Source: Saccopteryx bilineata | Taxonomy: Eukaryota; Chordata; Mammalia; Chiroptera; Emballonuridae | Length of the DNA: 64,000 nucleotides | Assembly (NCBI RefSeq): GCF_036850765.1 | Contig: NC_089493.1 | Coordinates: 267,022,534-267,086,533 of the forward strand | Reading direction: 5' to 3' | In this document: piece by piece, positions 24,356 through 36,300 of the stretch | How the letters are laid out: every line of letters starts with the position of its first letter | Numbering within the stretch: position 1 is the first letter of the stretch | The notes under the pieces: generated by a model | Seen by the model: only the letters and a program-made list of their open reading frames with translations | Told to the model about the DNA's origin: nothing | Database searches by the model: none | Translations under genes and position numbers: made by a program

Positions 24356-27300
24356 AGTAAAACATATCTTACACTAAAACCTGCATGCTAATATTTGTAA
24401 CAGTTTCATAAATTATAGCTGTAGCCATAATTGCTAAAACTAGGAAGTAACCAAGACATCCTTCAGTAGGTAAATGGGTAAATAAACCTTGGTACATCCA
24501 GACAATGGAATGTTATTCAGTGCTAAAAAGAAGTGCACTGTCAAGCCACGAAATGATTGGAGGAACCGTAAATGCATATGACTGAGTGACAGAAGCCAAT
24601 CTTAAAAGGCTATAGACTGGACCTGTGGTGGCACAGTGGATAAAGCGTCGACCTGGAAATGCTGAGGTCGCCGGTTCGAAACCCTGGGCTTGCCTGGTCA
24701 AGGCACGTATGAGAGTTGATGCTTCCTGCTCCTCCCCCCTTCTCTCTCTCTCTCTCCTCTCTCTCTCTCCCTCTCTCTCTCCTTTCTAACATGAATAAAA
24801 ATAATAAAAAATAAAAAAATGTTTAAAAAAAAAGGCTATAGACTGTGTGATTCCAACTATATGACATTCTGGAAAAGGTAAAAGTTTGGACAGTAAAAAG
24901 ATGAAGTGGTAGGAGGGGAGAGAGAGGTGAGAGTAGGCAGAGCCCAGGATGTTTATAGCAATAAAACGATCCTGTATGATTCTATAGTGGTGGGTACATT
25001 TGTCAAAACCCAGTGTGAACTGTAACATAAATAAACTATGGGCTTTAGTTAATAATAACATATCCATATTAGCTCATCATTGTAGCCACGCACCACACTA
25101 ATGCAAGGTGGTAATAAGGGGGGAGTCTTGCCTGACCAGGCGGTGGCGCAGTGGGTAGAGCATCAGTCTGGGACACAGAAGACCCAGGTTCGAAACACTG
25201 AGGTTGCTGGCTTGAGTACAAGCTCATCCAGCTTGAGCATGGGGTCTCTTTCTTGAGTGTGGGATCATAGACATGACCCCATGGTCATTGGCTTGAGCCC
25301 AAAGGTTACTGGCTTGAGCCTAAGGTCGCTGGCTAGAGCAAGGAGTCACTTGGTCTGCTGTACCCCCCAGTCAAGGCACATATGAGAAAGCAATCAATGA
25401 ACAACTAAGGTGCCACAATGAAGAATTAATGCTTCTCATCTCTCTCTCTCTTCCTGTCTGTCTGTCCCTCTCTGTCCCACTCTGTCTCTCTCGCAAAAAT
25501 AAGTAAGTAAGTAAATAAATAAATAAAGGGGAGTGAGTCTACAGGGGAGGGATATGAGGGGATATATGAGAACTGTATTTCTGTTTAAATTTTCTGTAAA
25601 CCTAAACCTGCTCTAAAAAATAAAGTACTTTTAAGTTAAAATGTAAATATAATAAAAATAATAAATACAGAGAACAAGCAGGTCTCGTCACTCTGGAGGA
25701 CAGGCCTGGCGCACGTGGGGTGGTGTCCCAGTGAGGTAGTCACTGTGGCATCACTGGCTTCGGGAAGGTGAACTTTCCCGAGGGTGTGCTGCCCTGGGCA
25801 CGACTGCCCACTTTCTCTGCTTTGCTCCCATCTCTGAGAGGATGCCTGCCTGGTTTCATCCTGCTGCGGACAGGGAGGGACTGAGAAGGCTTCGGCGCCC
25901 GAGGCCGCAGAGGACCGAGGTTGCAGCCCCTCCCTGGGGCTGGTGGAGGGCTGTCAGTGCTCTAGACAGACACTCCCACCCGAGGGGCAGGGCCTGGCAC
26001 TTGAGCCCAGCTGGGGTGGAGGAGGCAGCCTGGTTCTGCCAGGGGGCTCGTCTACTCGCTGACTGCTCTGAACCTCAGTGACTTCATTCAGAAACAGGGT
26101 GCTCTGCCCCCCTTACAGAGCTGTGAGGTTTCAAATCCGTGTCTTCACTGCCTGGCATAAGGTCTGTCCCTAAGAAGTGGTGGGAGTAGAGTGAGTTTTA
26201 ATTAGGGAGCTGGTTGCCTTTAGTCACACCTGAGGCATCCTTAGGGGTGGCAGAGAAAGTAACATTTAGCAAGTCGTACTTAGGTTCCAATAAACATAGT
26301 AGATAAACACAAATTTCTTCTCACTTTCTCCTGAACTTGCACTAGAAAGACAGTGAAAGCATTTTTTTTTTTACAGAGACAGAGAGAGAGTCAGATAGAG
26401 GGATAGATAGGGACAGACAGACAGGAACGGAGAGAGATGAGAAGCATCAATCATTAGTTTTTCATTGCGCGTTGCAACACCTTAGTTGTTCATTGATTGC
26501 TTTCTCATATGTGCCTTGACTGCGGGCCTTCAGCAGACCGAGTAACCCCTTGCTGGAGCCAGCGACGTTGGGTTCAAGCTGGTGGGCTTTTACTCAAACC
26601 AGATGAGCCCGTGCTCAAGCTGGTGACCTCGGGGTCTCGAACCTGGGTCCTCTGCATCCTAGTCTGACGCTCTATCCACTGCGCCACCACCTGGTCAGGC
26701 GACAGTGAAAGCATTTTTTAAAAAAAGGTATTGAATGCTCGTGGACAGAGAGAACAGGAGAGGGGCTGGCAGCAATAACAAAAAAGCCAGCGCTGCCGGG
26801 TCCACAGGCAGCAGAATGGAACCCGTGTTTCCTTCAAAAACCCCAGCGACTCAGGAGGCAGCCGCAGGTCAGCATCTGGACATGGGGCTGATGTTGGGAC
26901 CAAAAAGGAGAATCAGTGAAAAAATCATTAGCCTCCCCATCCCCATCTCTCCCTCCTCCCCTCTGGCCAGTGATGGACACTTCATCTCCTGAGAGAGGGT
27001 CAGAGAGAGTCTTTAGATGGTGGAATCCCAGGCCGGTTGGCCTGGAGAAGGAGGATTAAATGACTTTCTGTCCTGAAGGCTGAGCCCCTTCCCCCACCAG
27101 CCTCTCCCTCCCTTGGCACCTGGGACGCTCAAGGCTAAGCCTCTGCCCTCCATGCAGAGAGCACGAGAAGCTTCTCTGGGGAAAACAGACGGTCCCGTGC
27201 AAAGCAAGAGAAACAATACAGCCATTGCATTCTAACGGAATGCCACTGAATATAGCAATATGAATATGAATATTCAATGAGCAAAAGAGCTCTGGGAAGT

Positions 27301-30300
27301 GAAAAATATGATTGCAGATATAAGAATCTCCTCAGAAGTATCAGAAGATAAATTTAAGGAAATCGCCTAGTGAGTAGAGTGAAAAATGTGCAGAACAGGA
27401 GAGAAGAATCAAACCATCTGAGAACCTATCCACTAGATCCAACTTCCAGTGACAGTGGTTGCAGAAAGCAGGGAAAGAAGGAGGGAAGTCAAGCATCCCA
27501 AGAAAACCCTCAGGACTGACAAGAGTTTTAGTTGAAAGGACCGTGGGAGCCCAGGGAAAGGGAGGGGAAGAGGCCCACACCAACGCACCTCGTGCCGCTG
27601 CACAGCCCTGCGACAGAGCCCTGCAGGTTTCCAGGGTGGGAACACGGCTCGTGTAAAGGGTCAGGACTCAGAATGGCTTTGAACTTCTCAACAGCAACAC
27701 TAGTTGCTTAGACACACTGAGGGAGCCTCCAAAATTCTGAAGGCACAGACCCGGTCAAACTGTCGCTCATGAGTGAGGGCAGCAGGAGAATTGAAAGCAG
27801 GTGCTCACGCAACAACTTGCACATGAATGTTCATAGCAGCGTTATTCATAATAACCGCAGCGGAAACAGCCCAGATGTCCCTCGGTGGATGAATGGATAA
27901 ACAGAAGGTGGTATAATCCATTTAATAGGGTATTACTTGGCCATAAACATGAATGAAGTTATGATACTGATAAAGGTAGGTGCTAAATGAAAGGAGTCAG
28001 ACACAGCAGCCACCGATTGTATGATTCTACTTGTAGGAAACATCCCGGATAAGCAAATCTATAAAGAGAGAAAGTGGATTAGTGAAGACAGGAGCTGGGG
28101 AGAGGCGAGCAGTCACTGCTCTTGGGTATGCAGTTTCTTTTGGGGGGTGATAAAAGTATTCTGGAATGAAGTAGGCATGATGGTTGTGAATGTACTGAAA
28201 ACCACTGAACTGTACTCTATAAAATGGTGAATTTTACCTCAATTAAAAAAAAAAAGGAGTATAGAACAAATATTTTCAGATCTGCAAAGGCTCAAAATTT
28301 TATTTCCTTATGTACTTTTTCTTAGAAAGCTATGGGAGGATGTGCACTATCAAAATAAGTGAGTAAACCAGGAAAAATGGGAGACACAGAAAGCAGGAAA
28401 CGGGATCCAACCCAGGAGAGAGGTGAAAAGGCTTCTTAGAGTGATGGTGGTGAGAGACCCCCAGTTTGGCGGCCTCGCAGCTGAGGGGCCGGGAACCAGT
28501 CCGCCTGCAGCGGGTCTCATGGCTACAGGAAGGTGTTCCTCAGAAAGAGCTCGATGGATTTCCCAGAGCCTCTGAACATCTTGGCGGGAGAGTTCGGTTA
28601 TTGAAGGAGTCTGGGGTTGAAGTAGTGTTAAGTCCATAAAAACTAGGCAAACAAACAATCGTAAAAGACAGTAATTATCTGTAGGGTAAAAATTGTGCAG
28701 GAAGGAAAGGTCACTGCAGTCTCCCTGTGAGTAGTGTGTACTTAGTCCTAGCACTGTAAACCCAGATCGGATCATAATCAAGACATCACCACGTGGGGAC
28801 GGGCGGCAAGCCCGGAGGTAAGTGTGGAGTGGGGGGGGGGGGACTAGCTCCTCCCCTTCCTTGGTGGGAAGTCGATAAATGGCACCCCAAATTGAAAAGG
28901 CAAGAAGTGCCCTGGCCGGTTGGCTCAGCGGTAGAGCGTCGGCCTGGCGTGCGGGGGACCTGGGTTCGATTCCCGGCCAGGGCACATAGGAGAAGAGCCC
29001 ATTTGCTTCTCCACCCCCCCCTTCCTCTCTGTCTCTCTCTTCCCCTCCTGCAGCCAAGGCTCCATTGGAGCAAAGATAGCCCGGGCACTGGGGATGGCTC
29101 CTTGGCCTCTGCCCCAGGCGCTAGAGTGGCTCTGGTTGCCGCAGAGTGATGCCCCGAAGGGGCAGAGCATCGCCCCCTGGTGGGCAGAGCATCGCCCCTG
29201 GTGGGCGTGCCGGGTGGATCCCAGTCGGGCGCATGTGGGAGTCTGTCTGACTGTCTCTCCCCGTTTCCAGCTTCAGAAAAAATATTTGGGAAAAAAAAAA
29301 AAAGGCAAGAAGTAGCAATATAAGCATGTTATTTAGGAATAATGAAAATAAAATACCAACAAAATCCAGCTGAAAGAGTTTTAACTTTTGGCTAATGGGG
29401 AGAGGTGGAGAAATATCTAAGGCTTAATAAGGCTTTGGAAGTAGTTGACTATGTATAAATAACTTTGATTTTTAAAATATTTAACTATTTTTACAGTGAT
29501 ATTCACACTTATTAGCCTGTTATGTGAGTTTTTTTTAACTGCTAAAATATGTACTATATAACATAAAATTTACCTTAACTTTTATTGTACAATCAGTCGT
29601 GTTAAGTACATTCACACTGCCGGGCAACAGATCTCCAGATCTTTCTCATTGTGTAAAACTGAAACTCTGTTCCCATTAAACTATAACTCTTCATTTCCCT
29701 CTTCCCGCCAGCCCCTGGCAACCACATTTAAACCATTTCTAAGGATAAAATTGAGTGAGACCCCAGAATGGGTCAGATAGTGCACAACAGCACTTAATCC
29801 CTACAAATGCCCTTTCTACGGATGAAGATGCTGAAGCTCAGAGAGGGTTGGCCACTTGCCCAGCTCATACGGCAGAGTGAATGCAGGTCTGGCTGTCGCC
29901 AAAGCTCCTGCATGGGACAGCCCTGGGAATACTGGTTACACCTGTATCCCCCCCCCCCAGCTGTCCTTAGGCCTCTCCCCCTCCTCACCCAGGCTCCCCT
30001 CTCTCCTGCAAACTGGGAGGGAGGGATGGGACGAGCCTGGCACCTGAGTCCTTGCACTATCTCTGCCTGTGCCCACTGCATCCTCTAGACCTGAGTCTCT
30101 CCGTGTGCCCACAGGTCGGCGGGACGAAGACTGGCGTGGTGCGGTACGTGGGGGAGACGGACTTCGCCAAGGGCGAGTGGTGTGGCGTGGAGCTGGACGA
30201 GCCCCTGGGCAAGAACGACGGGGCGGTGGCGGGCACCAGGTATGGTGGGCTTTCCCTGGGAGTGCGGCAGGGGCTTGTCCCCGCCTGCGGTGGGCGCTGG

Positions 30301-33300
30301 GGGCAGGCACGGGGCATCGGAGAGAGCCAGCTGAGTGTGGGCGGCTGTGCCAGACCCCACAGTATATAGATGCTGCCTCCATCCTTCTGTCACAGCAGCG
30401 CATGGGGCTGGCGTGGGAATGTCACTCCCATTGTACAGATGGGAGAACGGACGCCAAAGAGGTCGTTGCTCAAGGTCACACAGAGTCAGGGGCAAACGCT
30501 AGGAGAGGTGGTGCTGCCTGCCTTACGGGGATTTCTGTGGGTGACACAGGAAATCAGAGAGTGAGCTGTGCTCTACAGCCAAGGGCGGTAGGGTCACAAC
30601 TGGTTTCACGTTCCACATCATCTCTGATTAAAGGGAGTTGACTAGGCCCTGGCCGGTTGGCTCAGAGGTAGAGCGTCGGCCTAGCGTGCGGAGGACCCGG
30701 GTTCGATTCCCGGCCAGGGCACACAGGAGAAGCGCCCATTTGCTTCTCCATCCCCCCCTCCTTCCTCTCTGTCTCTCTCTTCCCCTCCCGCAGCCAAGGC
30801 TCCATTGGAGCAAAGATGGCCTGGGCGCTGGGGATGGCTCCTTGGCCTCTGCCCCAGGCGCTAGAGTGGCTCTGGTCGCAACATGGCGACGCCTAGGAGG
30901 GGCAGAGCATCGCCCCCTGGTGGGCAGAGCGGCGCCCCATGGTGGGCGTGCCGAGTGGATCCCGGTTGGGCGCATGCGGGAGTCTGTCTGACTGTCTCTC
31001 CCTGTTTCCAGCTTCAGAAAAATGCAAAAAAATAAAAAAATAAAGGGAGTTGACTGCCAGGAATGTGGGGTCAGGAGGGTCTGAGGCTGTGTCTGGGCTG
31101 GTTGTGTACTGGGTGTGGTGACACGAGGGGTGAGAAGTGTCAGGGATGTGCGGCTCAGGCGAGGTGGGCTGGGTTCCTGCGTTGGTTGTCTCTGGGTCAG
31201 ATCGTGTGGCCCAGATGAAGCTGTGACCACTCTGAGAAGGAAGTTATGCTAGGTTGAGGGGACAGTCCAAGCAAATATCTTAATGTGGACAGAGGAGGAA
31301 TGGGGTGGCCATTTCAAGGTGAGTCAGAAACTGATCCTATGTAGAATCCTTGACAAGAGAGATTTCAAGAGAAGACCACTCAGAGTTTCTATAGCAACAC
31401 TGCCTTCCTGTCTTCAAGACAGATGTTTCTCTCAACTTACTCTTTTTGTTTGTTTGTTTTTTCTTAAGTGAGAAGCAGGGAGGCAGAGTAACAAACTCCC
31501 GCATACAACCCGACTGGGATCCACCTGGGGAGCCCCCTACCAGGGGGCTCTGCCCATCTGGGGCCATTGTTCTGTTGCTCAGCAACCAAACTATTTTAGT
31601 GTTTGAGGTGAGGCCATGGAGCCATCCTCAGTGCCTGGGGCCAACTTGCTCTGATCAAGCCATGGCTGCAGGAGGGGAAGAGAGATAGAGAAAGGTGGAG
31701 AAGCAGATGGTCACTTCTCCTGTGTGCCTTGACCGGGAATCGAACCTGAGACGTCCATACGCCCAGTCGATGCTCTACTACTGAGCCATCGGGCCAGGGC
31801 CAACTTACTCTTGCTTTCTGAATGCAGGGGCAGGCTGGGCAGCAGCCCCCATCACCCCTACACGGTGTCTCTCTCAGGCTTTTGCTTCTCTGTGTAGAGA
31901 GCTCCATGCAGAGAGCTGGTGGGGTTCCTGTGTCTGAGGTGGTCCAAGGGCAGTCATGAGAGTGGGGCTACAGATGTGGCCGTTGGCCTCTGGAATGGTG
32001 TGTGGGAGCCAAGCACAGTCAGCTTTAGAGGCCAGCAGACTAGGGGGTCCAGTCCCAGCTTTGCCACTTGACCATTTGTGTGACTGTGGGCAAGTTACTT
32101 ACCCTCTCTGAGCCTAAGTCTCCTCATCTGTGAAATGTAGGTAACAATAGAGCGGTTAGGGGCTTGAAATAAGCAGTCGTGAAAAGGGACTAGGACAGAG
32201 CTTATGCTCAGTAATTGTTATTCCCCAACCCCCCACCCTCAATAAATATGCCTAACAGCTTTTCACAGCTGCAGAGAATCTCAGGCCCTACCTACCTCTG
32301 TTCCCTTTCTGGGAGTCCCATCTATTGGGTCTTGGGATAAGGGTGATTGGGCCCCAAGGATGAGCCTCTTTGCTGGGCTCTAAAGAGGTGGGGGAGGCAG
32401 GCAAGACTCGGCTACGCAGCCATGACAACAGCGCGGGTCTCTCTTGTTTCCCCAGGTACTTTCAGTGCCCACCCAAGTTTGGGCTCTTCGCGCCCATCCA
32501 CAAGGTGATCCGCATCGGCTTCCCGTCCACCAGCCCAGCCAAGGCCAAGAAGACCAAGCGGATGGCCATGGGGGTCTCGGCGCTGACCCACAGTCCCAGC
32601 AGTTCCTCCATCAGCTCTGTCAGCTCTGTGGCTTCCTCTGTGGGGGGCCGGCCCAGCCGCAGTGGCCTGGTGAGGGTGGGGCTGAGGAGGGGTTCCCTGG
32701 TGTGGGTCTGGGGTTTGAGGACAAAGGGATTCAGGTGTCCCAATCTGCCCTTGACTTGCACTAGCTCCAGGCATCCTCCGTTTGGAGATTTTGAACAAAG
32801 ATGCGTGTGTATCTTTTAACAAGGGAAATTGATCCATTTACATTATTGTTATTTTTATATTACTGTTTTATCAGTAGCCTAAGCCCTTCCCTGGGAGTTA
32901 AGGAATGTCATACCACTCACTGCAGGGCAGGTCATGCAGGTGCAGGGCAGGGGTTCAAAAGGGTTGCCACAGCCTCCCTGGGCGAGGGGAAAGACACGGC
33001 TATTCTGGGCAGAGCCTTCTATCCAAGCTCAGTCGAGGATGGGAGGTTCCTCCAGGCCCTGCGGAAGGTGGCCCAGGTGAGGCAGAGCCCCAGCTGTGAC
33101 TCTCCCGGGAGGGGGGAGTAGACCGAATCTGGAATAATAAGCTTCCCCCTGCATAAGTAGGCAGAGGCACTAGCAGGGAGAGGAGCAGGACCTTTGACGT
33201 CCAGGCACTCGGGCCGCCCACCTGCTGGGGAGCTGTGGGTTATCTGGACGGTGCTGCTGACCCCTGAGTCCTGCTCGCACCCCTGCCTTCCTGCAGCTCA

Positions 33301-36300
33301 CGGAGACCTCTTCACGCTACGCCCGCAAGATCTCAGGCACAACTGCCTTGCAAGAGGCGCTGAAGGAGAAGCAGCAGCACATTGAGCAGTTGCTGGCTGA
33401 ACGGGACCTGGAGCGGGCTGAGGTGGCCAAGGCCACGAGCCACATCTGCGAGGTGGAGAAGGAGATCGCCCTGCTGAAGGCGCAGCATGAGCAGGTGGGT
33501 GGCCAGGCGGGGCATTGGGCACTCAGAGGGCACCAACAGCTCCCTCAGGCCAGGCTTGTAGGTCACTCATGCTCAGAGTGGAGAACTTGGTTATGCAGAG
33601 AATACTCCTCGCCTGACAAATGTCCTTCCAGTGGGTAGATACACATACTTATAAGAACCTGAATATAAACTGTCTCTTGCTTTTTCCTCCTTCCTTACTC
33701 TGAGCATTTTCCAGGTCATGGAAAATTCTTCTCCATTTGAACAGCTGTGACCTTGCTGATGTGACTGGTCCCCTGCTATTGTTGAAGTTATTTCCAATGT
33801 CTCACTTTTTCTAAATAATACTCATGTACACTTTTTTTTTTTTGTATACAGCTGTCCACATTTCAGACTGTGCTTTCGAGCAGATTCATGGGTTGGGTTT
33901 CAGGGAAATCAGCCCTCTCCTGTACCCTTGAGTCATCTGCTGTCACATGTTGACTTTTCCTTGATGTTTGTCACCTGCATGAGAGTCCCCCTCCTGGGCC
34001 TTTGTCCCCATTTGGGGCCAGCTCACCTCTACCCTTGGGTGCTGAAATTAATAAGGCCAGTCTCACATGTGTGCCATGACAGAGACCTTCACAAGACAAT
34101 GTACTTTAGGCCCTTGGGGGTTAGGGGAGGTGGCAGATATTGGGGTGCTAGTAGGTATGGGGCAGGTGGACTTGAGGTTCCCTCTGGGTGAGGCACACTC
34201 AGCTGGGCCCACCTCTTCATGTCAGGCCTATGGTCCGTGCCCACCTAGGGCTGGCAGGGGAGTAGGGGTGACAGGTTCCAGGCCTGACTCCTTGTACCAC
34301 CCTGGCTCCCTCCCACCCCTCCTCTACCTGGCGCCTGGTTCGGAGAAGGAGGCTGACCCTGTTCTGGCCCTGGCTTGGGTCCCAGTATGTTGCAGAAGCA
34401 GAGGAGAAGCTGCAGCGGGCCCGGCTGCTGGTGGAGAGTGTGCGGAAGGAGAAGGTGGACCTGTCCAACCAGCTGGAGGAGGAGAGGAGGTACGCACTCC
34501 CCTGCCCCGGTCCCGGGAGGATGTTTCCTCTGAGCCTCCTTAAGGATAACATGGGCGAGCACAGGCCCAGACCAGCAGGCACAGGTCCAAACCCTGCCTT
34601 CTCCACGTACAGGCTCTGTCACCTGGACTCGTACTGAGCTCTGTGGGCCTCAGTCATCTTATCTGTAAAGTGAGGTGATGAGCCCCATCTCTACAAGCTG
34701 TTGGGAGGACTTATAAGATAATTCCAGTAAACCACCGGCATGGCGCCGAGCACATGGGGACACCACGTTTCCTCCCAGCTGTATGGGGTTCACTGTTTCT
34801 GCCTGCACAGCTGGGGCAGCCTATCACGAGGAGAATGCCCCATGCCCCTGGGAAGACATGCACCGTGAAGAAGACCCAATGTCCCCACCCCTTACTCAGG
34901 CCCATGGAGCATGTCTCTGAGCCAGATTCTGTCCACGGAGCTCACAGATCCTGTCCAGAAGCCCCACTCTCGTTTCACATGAAGAAAGTGAGGCTTAGAG
35001 CAGCAGCAGCAGCAGCAGAAGGACACTTGGAACACCTGCGCCTGGGTGTCAGCCCCCGTGCTGGGTGCTTTGCCTACGCTGGTTGAGTCTTACCGTTAGC
35101 CTAGGAGGCAGGTATTAATTCATGTCACAGAGGAGAAACTGGGGCTTAGAACAGGGAAGGGACTTGTCTGAGGCCGGCAGCCTGTTAGTTGTGCTGCTGG
35201 TTCTTTCTGCCTTGGCACAGTGGCTAGTGGAGAGGTGGTTCCCTCTGTGGGTACTCTGGTCTGGTTTGGTCCTGAGTCGCCTGGTGGGACACAGAGCTGA
35301 CAGGGTACAGGGTTTCCCTTGACCCAGGAGCCTCTCTTTTTGTCCTGGCTGACACAGCTTTCTGTGGCTTCCTCCCCTCCCCCATGCCGTAGGCAGCCCC
35401 AGCCCCAGCCCCCCCCCCCCCCACTGTGGGTCTGTTGTGGGCCTTGCAGCCAGGCATGTGCTCCACATGTTGCATCTGACTGGAGAGGGAAGAGCTTATT
35501 TATATCTGCCTGAGATGCTTGTCAGGGCCCACGCAACTTGTTCCCATAGCAACGCACCTGATGCTGACAAACACAAACAGGTCTTTAAGCGTTGTGAAAT
35601 TGTGTTCAGGAAGGGCATGGGTACAAGTCCCAGCATTGCCCTATGCTTGCTGGGTGACCTTGGGCAGGTCACTTGTTCTTTCTGTGCCTCAGTTTTCCTC
35701 GTCTGTATGCTGGGAGCTGTCAGGAAGCCCCAGCGGAACAGCTTTCTGAGCTGTAATGTGCCTGTGTCTCCCCTGTGGTGTCTCGGCATGCGGGTGGGTA
35801 AATGGCCCCTCCACATCAGGGAGCGGTGGAAATTGGGACTCTGGCCCCTGGCTTGGAGGCCTGTGGATGAGTGCTTGGTCAGCAGGGAGAGCAGCCTACC
35901 CGCTTCCCTTGCCCACCCCTGACTGCTCCACGTGGCAGGGTCTGTTCCCTGCAGGGTTGGAACACTGTGGTCACTAGCATCACTTGGCTTCCATTTACAA
36001 TCATCTCGTCATTTATCCCCACAACCACCCCGGGGAGGAAGGATGTTGCATTAAACACTCCCATTTTAGAGCACAGGTTATGAAGTTGGGAGGGCTGGAG
36101 GTTTGCAGGAGGCTCTGACCCATCAGCCATGTGGTTCCAGGCAGGTGTCTGCTCCACTGGGACAGCGCCTTCTGCGTGGTCTGAGCGCGGACTCTGGGCC
36201 ATCTGTGGCCTCACCTCTCTGACATTGCTGACTTGGGGAAGCCCACCTATCTGAGCAAAGCTGCTCAGCCCCCTCTTCCCCCGCAGGAAGGTGGAGGACC

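Larger units (their letters stand above)
23815..25645 (+). repeat. L1 3' region, interrupted by three SINEs
   Basis: The pieces GGAATGTAAAATGGAACAGCC, CAATGGAATGTTATTCAGTG, GATTCCAACTATATGACATTC and a closing A-rich end at about 25617 follow the common order of an old mammalian L1 3' end. SINEs at about 23973-24359, 24620-24829 and 25130-25525 split it. The third TSD lies within it, so all three are younger than the L1. Confidence 0.65.
17475..30114 (+). other. CLIP2: CLIP2 intron 3 (12.6 kb)
   Basis: It holds MIR pieces near 17.7 and 20.5 kb, an LTR-like repeat at 22.07-22.49 kb, L2 sequence to about 23.2 kb, an L1 3' end split by SINEs at 23.8-25.6 kb, another L1 stretch at 26.7-28.25 kb and further SINEs at 26.4 and 28.9 kb. 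The stretch 17.9-22.0 kb is mostly unique-looking with no gene I can support. The intron ends CTCCGTGTGCCCACAG. Confidence 0.8.
30240..32455 (+). other. CLIP2: CLIP2 intron 4
   Basis: Besides two type C SINEs in opposite orientations and two MIR pieces it shows no gene-like content. It ends TCTCTTGTTTCCCCAG. Confidence 0.8.

Noticed and set aside
28909..28985. tRNA-like heads with A and B boxes as real tRNA genes
   Set aside because: They are followed by SINE bodies, poly(A) and target duplications, and would not fold into a full cloverleaf. They are SINE promoters.
28350..29057. 235-codon minus-strand open frame
   Set aside because: Its start lies in a type C SINE and it continues into L1-rich intron sequence; a repeat artefact.
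35001..35018. (CAG)6 as a possible expansion-prone trinucleotide repeat
   Set aside because: Only six units, intronic and common in mammalian DNA; no sign of instability.
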